Source: an uncultured Alphaproteobacteria bacterium
Lineage (GTDB): Bacteria > Pseudomonadota > Alphaproteobacteria > Rhodobacterales > Rhodobacteraceae
Reading direction: 5' to 3'
Length of the DNA: 64,000 bases
Assembly: GCA_902562285.1 (NCBI GenBank)
Contig: CACESU010000004.1
Location: forward strand, 1 to 64,000
The stretch's first letter is position 1. Each line of letters starts with the position of its first letter. The notes under the pieces are model-generated. The model saw only the letters and a program-made list of their open reading frames with translations, did no database searches and was not told where the DNA came from. Made by a program: the position numbers and the translations under genes. Positions 1 to 8,088 of this stretch are shown piece by piece.

Positions 1-1
1 T

Positions 2-52
2 TATGAACCTGGTAATTCCTCTAGTACCGAAGTTATCGATTTTCAAGTATAA
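2..52 (+). CDS. possible 3' end of a gene entering from the left
   Basis: One plus-strand frame is open from the window edge to a TAA at 50-52 and ends with residues EVIDFQV. It could be the C-terminus of a gene that starts before the window and converges on the amidase. The stretch is only 16 codons, so it could also be chance. Nothing can be said about function. The rest of 53-132 is AT-rich and holds no feature I recognise. Confidence 0.2.
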   Translation, partial: YEPGNSSSTEVIDFQV

Positions 53-132
53 AAAAACGTGAAGAAAAGAGATTCAAATTCCAACTTACAACTAATTCGA
101 TATTTTTTATATCAGTTATTTCAGATTACAAT

Positions 133-1548
133 TTAAAAAGATCTTGGTGAAATAGGTAGTTGATTTGAAATTCCAAATATTGTCTGTAGTTTATGACCAA
201 AATTTATTAAGCTAGCTTCATGTCTTGGTGCAGCGACAACCTGAATACCTATAGGCAACCCTTTTTCTGTAAATCCACAAGGTATGCATAAAGCTGGGCA
301 AGACGTCATTGTTATTGCAAAAGTTATAGAAAACCAGTCAATATAAGTTTCACATTTATGACCATCAATTTCTGTTACAAATGGCTTATCCACAGAAAAT
401 GGTGGAACAGATGCTGATGGGCAAATTAGAAAGTTGTGTTTTTCGAAGAAATTTTCCATGTTAATCGTTAGTTTTCTTCTTGTTTTTTCAGCCTCAATTA
501 TATCTAAACTTTTTGCATCAAATCCCACTTGGACGTTTTTTCTAATGTCTTCAAGAATTGAATTTTTATGGGTCTTTACCAAGTCACCTAACATGGAAGC
601 CATTAAAACTCCTCTTAATGTTTTAAATGCATCTAAAACACCAGAAAAATCTGGTATGTCATCATTAATCTCTAATCCATTTTTAGATAAATTGTTTATT
701 GCAGTTCTGAAAACCTTCCTTACTTCAGAATCAACTGGAACGAGATTCAAATCTTCACTTACTGCGATTGATATTGGCTTTAAGTCTTTATTAAGAGTTT
801 CTATGAAACAACCCGTTTTGCTTTTAAAAGATAATGGATCACCAATATGGTGTCCAACCATGGAATCTAACATTAGTGCTATGTCCTCAACAGTTCTGGC
901 CATTGGGCCCTCTACCCAAAGTGTATCGAAGGGCATATAGCGATCTCCTCTTGGTATTAATCCAGGACTAGGCCTCAAACCCACCACTCCATTAAAACCT
1001 GCTGGTGTTCGAAGACTACCTCCAAGATCATTGCCTGTAGCAAGAAAGACTTGGCCACTTGCTAGGGCTGAAGCAGAACCACCTGAACTACCTCCTGCAC
1101 TTTTAGAAATATCCCATGGATTTCGAGTTAGGCCATTTACTGGATTAAAAGTATGGCCTCCAGCCCATTCAGGTACGTTAGATTTTGCAATTGGGTTAGC
1201 CCCATTTCTTTCTAGTAATTTTATCGTGCGATCTGAGTCTTGTGGTATATTATTTTTAAATATAGTTGATCCGAATGTTGTCCGCGCACCAGATAGATCA
1301 TTATAGTCCTTAACTGCTATAGGTAGACCAAGAAGATTTGGTTTACATTTTGGTGAGCTATTATTATCGATATGATTTGCGACTTTTCTAGCTCTCGCAA
1401 AACATCTTTCTGGAAGAGCATTAAGATGCCCATCTACTTCCTCTATTCTTTTTATAGAGATTTCTAAAATTTCACTAGCTGAAATTTCTTTTTTTTTAAG
1501 AAGTTCATGAGCTTGTAATGCACTCATTTCCCAAATTTTTTTGGTCAT
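133..1548 (-). CDS. amidase signature (AS) family amidohydrolase
   Basis: A 471-residue enzyme of the amidase signature family, which hydrolyses amide bonds through a Ser-cisSer-Lys triad. All three residues are visible: Lys80 in LPIAVKD, cis-Ser154 in AGGSSGGSAS and the nucleophile Ser178 in GNDLGGSLRTPA. The 24-residue spacing between the two serines matches the family. There is no signal peptide, so it is cytoplasmic. It lacks GatA's usual partners gatB and gatC, so a catabolic amidase acting on small amides is more likely than the tRNA amidotransferase subunit; the substrate cannot be read. It is divergent from the enolase-superfamily gene across a 220 bp gap. Confidence 0.9.
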   Translation of the reverse strand: MTKKIWEMSALQAHELLKKKEISASEILEISIKRIEEVDGHLNALPERCFARARKVANHIDNNSSPKCKPNLLGLPIAVKDYNDLSGARTTFGSTIFKNNIPQDSDRTIKLLERNGANPIAKSNVPEWAGGHTFNPVNGLTRNPWDISKSAGGSSGGSASALASGQVFLATGNDLGGSLRTPAGFNGVVGLRPSPGLIPRGDRYMPFDTLWVEGPMARTVEDIALMLDSMVGHHIGDPLSFKSKTGCFIETLNKDLKPISIAVSEDLNLVPVDSEVRKVFRTAINNLSKNGLEINDDIPDFSGVLDAFKTLRGVLMASMLGDLVKTHKNSILEDIRKNVQVGFDAKSLDIIEAEKTRRKLTINMENFFEKHNFLICPSASVPPFSVDKPFVTEIDGHKCETYIDWFSITFAITMTSCPALCIPCGFTEKGLPIGIQVVAAPRHEASLINFGHKLQTIFGISNQLPISPRSF

Positions 1549-1683
1549 TTGACTATGTTACTATTGTAATATTTATAATTCTTTTTGTTATTATAGTGGT
1601 TTTATTTATTTATAGTAAAATCTTTAATTTTTTTCAGATTAAAATCTGGAAATTCAGATTTATGTAAAAACTTTATATATTTA

Positions 1684-1711
1684 TTGCTGAAACAACAATA
1701 CAATTTATACT
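1684..1711 (+). promoter_or_regulatory. candidate sigma70-type promoter
   Basis: TTGCTG (1684-1689) and TATACT (1706-1711) are 16 bp apart, about 60 bp upstream of the next plus-strand gene, which has a strong GGGGAGG ribosome-binding site at 1754-1760. The rest of 1549-1768 is AT-rich divergent intergenic DNA. This is a pattern match by eye only. Confidence 0.35.
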
Positions 1712-1768
1712 TAGAAAGGTCTTAAGATTAAATCAAAGTCTTAAATAATTTTTGGGGAGGAAAAGTTA

Positions 1769-2905
1769 ATGAAAATAAAAGATATCCGACTGAAACCTCT
1801 TTTTTCTAAGTTTAAGAAACCTTACGTTTGGGCCATGGGAAAAAACTTAGGTCAAATAACTATCTTAGTTGAGATTGAAACAGAAGAGGGTATTATTGGG
1901 TATGGAGAAACTGCCCCTACTTTTGCATCACCAGAAGCGATTTATTCAATTCTGCAAAATGTTAAACCAGTAATAATTGGTCAGTCCGTAACACAGATTC
2001 TTGATTTAATGAAAAAGATTTTTACTAATAGTTTTGGCCATCACTATCTTAGCCAATCTCATCCTAGGATAGGGAATATTGCTTTTGCTGGTATTGAGTT
2101 GGCTCTTTGGGATACATTAGGTAAATCCGTAGGTTTACCAGTACATGCACTACTTGGTGGTAAATTAAATGAAACTGTGAGTTTTATGGGTTTTGTACAA
2201 GGAGATACTACAGAAGAGATTGCAACTCATGCAAATCAATTAGTTAAAGATGGATACGAAGTTATATACCTAAAAGTTGGACGCACGAATAAACAAGACA
2301 TTGCAAATGTAAAAGCAGTTAGAAAAGCAATAGGCTCAAAAAGGCTTCGAATTGATCCAAACGAAGCTTGGGATTTAATGGAAGCCCAGATAATGATGCA
2401 AAGACTAGCTAAATTTGACTTAGAAATGGTTGAACAGCCAGTATCGGCTATTGCTGGGGCACCAGCGCTTAAAGCATTAAAACAATCTTGTTCAGTCCCA
2501 ATTGCTGCAGATCAGTCGGTTTTTATTCCTGAAGAGGCTCATGCTATTTGTTCAAGTGGAGCGGTGAGCTTATTGACTGTAGGACTACATGAAACTGGTG
2601 GTATTCTTGGATTTAGACGAGTTGCCGCAATTGCACATATTTTTGATATCAACGTATGTATTCATGGTGTATTAGAAACAGGCATTACTACTTGTGCTTC
2701 TATTCAAGCTGCGTCGGGTGTTCCTAATATGGACGATGGCAACCAGATAATGTGGCAGCTACTTGAAGAAGATATTGTTGAAACTCCAGATTTAATCCCA
2801 CGTGCTGGAAAAATTTTGGTAATGGATAATCCAGGACTTGGGTTTATTCTTAATGAAGATGCCGTAGGTCGAGCTTCGGAAGCATATCACAAAAAAAAAA
2901 TATAA
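1769..2905 (+). CDS. mandelate racemase/muconate lactonizing enzyme family protein
   Basis: A 378-residue enolase-superfamily enzyme with an N-terminal capping domain (about 1-130) and a C-terminal barrel. Members abstract a proton alpha to a carboxylate with Mg2+ bound to three acidic residues. Visible candidates are Asp196 (RIDPNEAW), Glu222 (VEQP) and Asp248 (AADQS), with Lys169 in YLKVG as a barrel base. The second Lys of the muconate-lactonizing subgroup falls on Gly272 (TVGLHETGG); His299 in IHGVLETG could act instead, as in mandelate racemase-like members. The substrate is unknown; a sugar acid, amino acid or dipeptide derivative is possible. The ATG has an excellent Shine-Dalgarno sequence. 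Confidence 0.88.
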   Translation: MKIKDIRLKPLFSKFKKPYVWAMGKNLGQITILVEIETEEGIIGYGETAPTFASPEAIYSILQNVKPVIIGQSVTQILDLMKKIFTNSFGHHYLSQSHPRIGNIAFAGIELALWDTLGKSVGLPVHALLGGKLNETVSFMGFVQGDTTEEIATHANQLVKDGYEVIYLKVGRTNKQDIANVKAVRKAIGSKRLRIDPNEAWDLMEAQIMMQRLAKFDLEMVEQPVSAIAGAPALKALKQSCSVPIAADQSVFIPEEAHAICSSGAVSLLTVGLHETGGILGFRRVAAIAHIFDINVCIHGVLETGITTCASIQAASGVPNMDDGNQIMWQLLEEDIVETPDLIPRAGKILVMDNPGLGFILNEDAVGRASEAYHKKKI

Positions 2906-2947
2906 CCAGATAAAAATTTTGATTACCTATTAATTTTCAAGTTCATT

Positions 2948-2995
2948 AGAACTATAGAACTATAGAACTATAGAACTATAGAACTATAGAACTAT
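2948..2995. repeat. tandem octamer repeat, six exact copies of AGAACTAT
   Basis: Six perfect head-to-tail copies of the 8 bp unit AGAACTAT fill 2948-2995, between two convergent genes. The last copy supplies the TAG stop codon (2992-2994, read on the minus strand) of the heme-monooxygenase-like gene. Each junction contains the self-complementary hexamer CTATAG. Exact conservation over 48 bp suggests recent slippage expansion. Confidence 0.95.
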
Positions 2996-3294
2996 ATGAT
3001 AGCGTTAAATCCTTCAAATTTAGGATGGCCTACATATAAATCATTATTTGCATGAGCACTTTTATGCGCTTTTCTGAATGCTTCTGATTTTATCCATTTA
3101 TCAAAATGAGATTCTGAAACCCACTCTGTGTGTGATGCATAAAGCGTTACATCATCTTTAATTACACCTTTAAGTAAATTGAATTTCAAAAAACCTGGAA
3201 ATTTATCCAAGTGTGTTTCTCTTGATTTCCAAATTTCCTCAAATAATTCTTCTTTACCTCTTTTTATTAAAAATCTATTCATGGCTATAAACAT
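2992..3294 (-). CDS. antibiotic biosynthesis monooxygenase (ABM) domain protein, heme-degrading IsdG/Hmo-like
   Basis: A 100-residue single-domain ferredoxin-like protein of the ABM superfamily, which includes IsdG-type heme oxygenases. The N-terminus FIAMNRFLIKRGKEELFEE, a central PGFLKFNLL and SHTEWVSESHFDKW are the family's usual strand/helix pattern, and SEAFRKAH carries a His near the usual ligand position. I recall close homologues in Rhodobacteraceae annotated this way, often near iron or heme genes. It is the last gene of a three-gene minus-strand cluster. Its stop codon lies inside the octamer repeat. A role in heme iron release is inferred; a general stress monooxygenase is also possible. 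Confidence 0.75.
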   Translation of the reverse strand: MFIAMNRFLIKRGKEELFEEIWKSRETHLDKFPGFLKFNLLKGVIKDDVTLYASHTEWVSESHFDKWIKSEAFRKAHKSAHANNDLYVGHPKFEGFNAII

Positions 3295-3321
3295 AAAATC
3301 CTACCTTGCAATTGATTATAT

Positions 3322-3807
3322 TTAATTCAAATTATACTTTGAATTTATTTTATCATTATCTATTAGGTTTTTAATTGAAGTTCCAATTTTTTTGGCAAGA
3401 CTTACGGTTTCTGCTGAAAGATGGGGTGGCATAAGAAGTAAAGAAATAAGTATTGCATCTTCTTTATAATTATTAGAGGCCCTCAAGATTAATTGAGCAA
3501 AACAGCTTTCATCCGCACCCACACAATTGCAATCAGTCTTATGCCTAATCAATGCTCTTCTTCCATAGGTGAAAATCATTTCGCATAGGTTTTTAAAAGA
3601 TTCATAAGTTTGATTCCCTTCAACATAACCTAAGTTAATAACTAACTCTTTTTTTAACTGGTCTCTTAAAGAATCCCCATCACACCAACGTCTTAAAAAT
3701 GAGATGATTGTATACTCTTCTAGATCTAAAAGCTCCATTTTACCAACTGGAGCGCCTCCCATTTTTAAAATTTTTTCAGCTTCTAATTCATCTATATATG
3801 AGGTCAT
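3322..3807 (-). CDS. conserved hypothetical protein, cysteine-containing
   Basis: A 161-residue soluble, mostly helical protein with no domain I can name. Its central segment RHKTDCNCVGADESCFAQLI contains three Cys (C-x-C then C), which could bind a metal or form disulfides. I recall similar CLGADE-CFA proteins of unknown function in Rhodobacteraceae. It overlaps the upstream gene by one base (TAATG arrangement), so they are co-transcribed, and the heme-monooxygenase-like gene follows within 30 bp. Context hints at iron or heme biology, but function is unknown. Confidence 0.7.
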   Translation of the reverse strand: MTSYIDELEAEKILKMGGAPVGKMELLDLEEYTIISFLRRWCDGDSLRDQLKKELVINLGYVEGNQTYESFKNLCEMIFTYGRRALIRHKTDCNCVGADESCFAQLILRASNNYKEDAILISLLLMPPHLSAETVSLAKKIGTSIKNLIDNDKINSKYNLN

Positions 3808-4028
3808 TAATCTCTTCTCTTTTCTATTTTCTTTAATTTAATTAAAATTTCCATAGTACTTTCATCAAAATTATTATTGTCTTCAAAATAAAATGGGCTT
3901 AGTTCTTTTAATAAGACCTCACAACTTTCGAGGTTATTAAGGTTATCTAAAGATTTTGGTTTAGGTTGATCTTTTTGGTAAAATATTTGGGAGATTTTTT
4001 TAAGAATATTCATATAGCAACCATTCAT
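3807..4028 (-). CDS. small hypothetical protein
   Basis: A 73-residue, Lys- and Asn-rich protein with no recognisable domain, signal peptide or membrane segment. It is believed real because its stop overlaps the next gene's start by one base and because two palindromes sit directly upstream. An internal ATG at codon 6 (MNILKK) is an alternative start; neither start has a clear Shine-Dalgarno sequence. Function unknown. Confidence 0.5.
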   Translation of the reverse strand: MNGCYMNILKKISQIFYQKDQPKPKSLDNLNNLESCEVLLKELSPFYFEDNNNFDESTMEILIKLKKIEKRRD

Positions 4029-4056
4029 AGCTAGCTGTCAGATGGATGGCTAAATT

Positions 4057-4097
4057 ATTCCGAGTAATTTACTAAGGAATACTTATTTTCAAAATAA
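4057..4097. promoter_or_regulatory. two adjacent palindromes, possible operator of the three-gene minus-strand operon
   Basis: An inverted repeat at 4057-4080 pairs ATTCC with GGAAT and, inside it, AGTAA with TTACT around a single T. It is followed by the perfect odd palindrome TTATTTT-C-AAAATAA at 4083-4097. Both lie 30-70 bp upstream of the first gene of the operon ending with the heme-monooxygenase-like gene, where a regulator such as a Fur-family protein could bind. No named consensus is matched. Confidence 0.35.
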
Positions 4098-4143
4098 ATG
4101 TCAATAAAATTTTTTAAATACTAAATTGAATATTATGTAATTT

Positions 4144-4164
4144 GATTGATTTTTTTAATCAATC
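4144..4164 (-). terminator. possible AT-rich terminator hairpin
   Basis: GATTGATT (4144-4151) and AATCAATC (4157-4164) form a perfect 8 bp stem with a TTTTT loop, about 55 bp past the stop of the minus-strand photolyase gene. There is no strong U-run after it and the stem is weak, so it may be only an AT-rich inverted repeat. Confidence 0.25.
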
Positions 4165-4217
4165 TATAAATAAATAGTTCCTATAATTAACACTTTATTT
4201 AAGTCAGAAATATATAT

Positions 4218-5723
4218 TTAGTTTGATGAAGTTACAGTATTTTCAGTAATAAATAATTCAGCCTTTTTAAATAAAGTTTCTTTTCTCTCAATTGACATTC
4301 TATCAAGAGATCTTGTGTGTAAAGCAAGTCGTGCATTTTTATCATAAAAGGACCGATTTTTATCTAGAAATCTCCAATAAAGACCATCTACAATATCGCA
4401 CCAATCTCCTTTTCTATAATTACTCATTCTTAGTATATAACTTGAAGCACAAGTATATGGCTTTGTAGACATCAGACCTCCATCAGAATAAGTTGCCATT
4501 CCATAAACATTTGGAACCATTACCCACTCGGAGGAATCAATATACATTTCCATGAACCACTGATAAATTGATTTTGGATGTACTTCACACAAGTTCATTA
4601 AATTACTTAATATCATAAGTCTGGGTATGTGGTGTATATAACCATCGGATAAAGTTGTTTTTATACAATCATCTAATGGTTCGATACCTGTAGTACCTTC
4701 ATACCAACTTCTGGATAATGACTTATTATGATTCCAAAAGTTTTTAGCTTCTTGTACCTCACTTTTTGCTTGATAAATTCCTCTTATAAATTCTCGCCAG
4801 CCTATTACCTGCCTCAAGAAACCCTCTAATGAATTTAAAGGAATTGACAACTTATTTGATATATCAGTGGTTCTTTCGATAACATATTGGGGGGTTAACA
4901 GACCTAAATTTAATAAGGGACTAATACAGCTATGGAATAAAAAATTTGTATTCTCAACAATAGCATCTTCGTAAGTACCAAACTGAGAAAATCTATCTGA
5001 AAGGAAAACTTCTAAATGATTTTTTGCATCAGTTCTAGTAACCGGGAACCAAAAATTGTTTAATTTTCCGGGGTGGTCAGAAAAATATTTTTCAATAATT
5101 CCAATAATGGCATTATGATAACGAGATTTTTGAACATTTTGTAACTTAGGAATAGTCAAGTCTTTAGGGATTTTTTTTCTATTTTCTTCGTCAAAAGACC
5201 ATTTACCTCCTACAGGTTTGTCATTGCTATCTAATAATATATTTTGACTTTTTCTAGAGAACTTATAGAAGTCTCCCATACGATATAATTTTTTATCACC
5301 TAGTGAACTTTTTAATGTGTTTCTAGTAAACAAAAACATTGGTGAGTTGTGAACTGTATGTTTTATTTTAGAATTTTCTAATTCTTGAAATACAACTTTT
5401 TCAAAAGGTTTATCCTCAATCTCAAAAAAATTAATAGATGAAAATTTACTTTCGTGAAGATAATTTAAGAGAAGTTTTACATAACTTTCTTCTTTTTTCC
5501 TCCCTTCGAGAGGAAAATAATCAACGATCATACCATGAGATTCAAGCTCTTTACAATATTCTCGCATTGCAGTCAAAAAAAGGTATAACTTAAGTTTATG
5601 GTGTTTTTCATAGGTGCATAAGCCAAAATCTTCAGCCATGAATACTCTATTACATCCCGCTTCTTTTAGAATAATTGGGTCAAAAAGTTGATTACCTAGA
5701 ATAATAAATAATTTGGTTGCCAT
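4218..5723 (-). CDS. cryptochrome/photolyase family protein, bacterial (6-4) photolyase type (PhrB/CryB-like)
   Basis: A 501-residue flavoprotein of the deoxyribodipyrimidine photolyase-related group, which repairs (6-4) photoproducts with blue light or acts as a light sensor. The N-terminal antenna domain starts with KLFIILGNQLFD. The FAD domain has GWREFIRG (about 308-315) and GYIHHIPRLM (361-370), with the His pair used by bacterial (6-4) photolyases. The family normally holds a [4Fe-4S] cluster with four Cys. Here Cys353 and Cys442 could be two of them, but the usual Y-C-x-x-C near 437-440 reads YRKGD and the following loop is short, so the cluster is probably absent. It is divergent from an ATP-grasp ligase gene. 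Repair versus sensing cannot be decided. Confidence 0.9.
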   Translation of the reverse strand: MATKLFIILGNQLFDPIILKEAGCNRVFMAEDFGLCTYEKHHKLKLYLFLTAMREYCKELESHGMIVDYFPLEGRKKEESYVKLLLNYLHESKFSSINFFEIEDKPFEKVVFQELENSKIKHTVHNSPMFLFTRNTLKSSLGDKKLYRMGDFYKFSRKSQNILLDSNDKPVGGKWSFDEENRKKIPKDLTIPKLQNVQKSRYHNAIIGIIEKYFSDHPGKLNNFWFPVTRTDAKNHLEVFLSDRFSQFGTYEDAIVENTNFLFHSCISPLLNLGLLTPQYVIERTTDISNKLSIPLNSLEGFLRQVIGWREFIRGIYQAKSEVQEAKNFWNHNKSLSRSWYEGTTGIEPLDDCIKTTLSDGYIHHIPRLMILSNLMNLCEVHPKSIYQWFMEMYIDSSEWVMVPNVYGMATYSDGGLMSTKPYTCASSYILRMSNYRKGDWCDIVDGLYWRFLDKNRSFYDKNARLALHTRSLDRMSIERKETLFKKAELFITENTVTSSN

Positions 5724-5845
5724 TATAAAGATTGTCGGATTGTAAGAAATATGTATTTTATGTTATTTAGATAATTATTTATTTCTTTTGTTAAAGAACT
5801 AAATTCTTGAATTAATTTTATGAATTTTAAATTCTCAAAAAAACT

Positions 5846-6796
5846 ATGAAAAAAATATATTTGATTCATGAAAATAAGGAATGGCTGCAACCACTTGAAA
5901 AAGTACTTTTAGACAAAGGCATTCCTTTTACTGAATGGAATATGGTTGATGAAACAATCAACTTATTTATTCCCCCTCCAGAAGGTATTTTTTTTAACAG
6001 AATGAGTGCTTCATCGCATTCTAGAGGTAATAGATATTGTCCAGAATTAACAACAGGCCTCATTTCTTGGTTGGAAGTAAATAAAAGATTAGTTTTAAAT
6101 GGAAGTAATGCTCAAAGGCTAGAGCTCTCAAAAATGGTCCAGTATAGTGAATTAAATCTAGTAGGATTAAAGGTGCCAAAAACTATTTGTTCAACTACAT
6201 TGAAAGGGATCATAGAAGCTGCAAATATATTAAAGTTTCCAATAATAATAAAACATAATAGAGCTGGAATGGGGTTAGGTGTAAAACTGTTTCATAATAT
6301 AAGAGAACTTAAAGATTATATCTATGGGGATTATTTTGAAAACTCAGTTGATGGTATAACTTTAATTCAAAACTATATTTTTTCACCAGACAGCAGCATA
6401 ATAAGAGTTGAATTTGTAGACAAAAAATTTCTCTATGCAGTTAAAGTAAATACAGAAAATGGTTTTGAATTATGCCCAGCTGATGAATGTAATGTTGATG
6501 ATTTCAATCGAAAAACAAAGGAAACATTAGGTTCAAAAAGTAAATCAAAATTTGAAATATTTGAAAATTTTTTATCATTTTCCTTTTCAAATTATGTAAT
6601 AATGAAAATGCAAGAACTGATGCAAAATGTTGGGATTGATATAGCATCTTTTGAATTAATTTTAGATGAAAATAATGATGTATTTGTTTACGATATTAAT
6701 GTTAATACTAATTACAATGCTAATGCAGAAAGAAACACACCACATTCAGGCACTCTTTCGGTAGCAGATTATTTAAAAAGAATTTCTTTACAATAA
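5846..6796 (+). CDS. RimK-like ATP-grasp ligase
   Basis: A 316-residue ATP-grasp protein resembling RimK-type alpha-L-glutamate ligases, which join an amino acid to a carboxylate through an acyl phosphate. FFNRMSASSHSRG (about 50-62) and the ATP-binding core FPIIIKHNRAGMGLGVKLF (about 131-149) are visible. The C-terminal FELILDENNDVFVYDIN supplies the acidic Mg2+ ligands, and the final NVNTNYN fits the grasp fold. It is a single gene divergent from the photolyase, with no ribosomal S6 or F420 gene near. The acceptor (protein tail, peptide or cofactor) is unknown. Confidence 0.78.
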   Translation: MKKIYLIHENKEWLQPLEKVLLDKGIPFTEWNMVDETINLFIPPPEGIFFNRMSASSHSRGNRYCPELTTGLISWLEVNKRLVLNGSNAQRLELSKMVQYSELNLVGLKVPKTICSTTLKGIIEAANILKFPIIIKHNRAGMGLGVKLFHNIRELKDYIYGDYFENSVDGITLIQNYIFSPDSSIIRVEFVDKKFLYAVKVNTENGFELCPADECNVDDFNRKTKETLGSKSKSKFEIFENFLSFSFSNYVIMKMQELMQNVGIDIASFELILDENNDVFVYDINVNTNYNANAERNTPHSGTLSVADYLKRISLQ

Positions 6797-6911
6797 ATTG
6801 AACAAAAAAATTATTTTTCTAAAAGTATTTGATAGATTTCATAGATATTTCTGTTTATGAAAAGAAATATAGATTTTAAGACATTTTGAATAAAAATAAT
6901 TGGAGTAAAAT

Positions 6912-8057
6912 TTGCAGAAATTAAGATGGGGTTTAATAGGTGGTGGTGAAGGAAGTCAAATTGGTTTTACACACCGGGCTGCTGCACAATTAGAAGGTAA
7001 TTTTTATTTTGATTCTGGAGCTTTGGATGTCGATCCTATCGAAGCAAAAAAATTTGGTAAAAAGCTAGGTCTTTCTGAAAAAAAATCATATGGTTCTTGG
7101 GAAGAAATGCTGGAAAAGGAAAAAAAAATTAGGACAAGTGAGCGCTTAGATTTAGTCACTGTCGCAACTCCTAATTCTACTCATTTTGAAATAACAAAAT
7201 CTTTTTTAAATGAGGAATTTAATGTTCTCTGTGAAAAACCACTAACTATGACTGTTACAGAAGCTCAAGAATTAGTAAAATTAGCAAAGGCTAAAGGTAA
7301 AATTTGTGCTGTAAATTATGGGTACACTGGTTACCCTCTAGTAAGACAAATGCGGTCAATGGTTTTGAATGGTGATTTAGGGGATCTACGTGTTGTTTTT
7401 GCTGAGTTTGCCGGTGGATTCATGGCGGATTCATCTGATTCAGACAATCCAAGAGTTAAATGGAGGTTTACCGCTAAGCATGCTGGAATGGCTGCAATTA
7501 CAATTGATTGTGGAATACATGCACTTAATATGGCCTGTTTTGTTACAAATAAAAAGATAGTTAAAGTTTCTTCTGATTTTTTCTCAGGAATTAAGAGCCG
7601 AGAATTGGAGGATGACAATCTTTCTTCATTTAGAATGGAAGACGATATAGCAGGGAGGTTATGGACAAGTGGTTTAGCAATTGGGCGCACCCATGGTTTA
7701 ACTCTACAAGTTTTTGGTTCAAAAGGTGGTCTCTCATGGAAGCAAGAGCAGCCTAACCAACTTTTTTGGACACCCTTAAATGAATCCACAAGAATAATAG
7801 AAAGAGGTCATTCAAGTCTATACCCTTCGGCACAGAGGATAAATAAAATTACAATTGGACATCCTGAGGGAATGATTGCTGCTTTTTCAAACATCTATAA
7901 AGATCTATTTGATAATATTTATGCTAGAAAATTTGGCAATAATCCTAGTGAACTTTCCAACAGTTATCCAACTGTAGAAGATGGTTGTCATTCTTTGGAA
8001 ATTGTAAAGGCAATGAAGAAATCTATTTCTTTAAATGGAAGTTGGGCAAGAGTATGA
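6912..8057 (+). CDS. Gfo/Idh/MocA family NAD(P)-dependent oxidoreductase
   Basis: A 381-residue dehydrogenase of the glucose-fructose oxidoreductase/inositol dehydrogenase family. The Rossmann motif WGLIGGGEGSQIG begins at residue 6, so the TTG start at 6912 is required; GGAG at 6902-6905 serves it. The CEKPLTMT segment holds the family's catalytic Lys, and TIDCGIHALN (about 197-206) corresponds to the conserved D-x-x-x-H region. Such enzymes oxidise or reduce cyclitols, sugars and sugar acids. It stops 31 bp before the phosphofructokinase start, so the two may share a transcript and a sugar-use role. Confidence 0.88.
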   Translation: MQKLRWGLIGGGEGSQIGFTHRAAAQLEGNFYFDSGALDVDPIEAKKFGKKLGLSEKKSYGSWEEMLEKEKKIRTSERLDLVTVATPNSTHFEITKSFLNEEFNVLCEKPLTMTVTEAQELVKLAKAKGKICAVNYGYTGYPLVRQMRSMVLNGDLGDLRVVFAEFAGGFMADSSDSDNPRVKWRFTAKHAGMAAITIDCGIHALNMACFVTNKKIVKVSSDFFSGIKSRELEDDNLSSFRMEDDIAGRLWTSGLAIGRTHGLTLQVFGSKGGLSWKQEQPNQLFWTPLNESTRIIERGHSSLYPSAQRINKITIGHPEGMIAAFSNIYKDLFDNIYARKFGNNPSELSNSYPTVEDGCHSLEIVKAMKKSISLNGSWARV

Positions 8058-8088
8058 AATTAAAAACTTTACACACAGGAAATTTTCA

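Noticed and set aside
434-940. Plus-strand open frame inside the amidase gene
   Set aside because: It is antisense to a conserved amidase with a complete active site, and has no family features.
2948-2995. CRISPR-like direct repeats
   Set aside because: The units are 8 bp with no spacers, so this is a simple tandem repeat.
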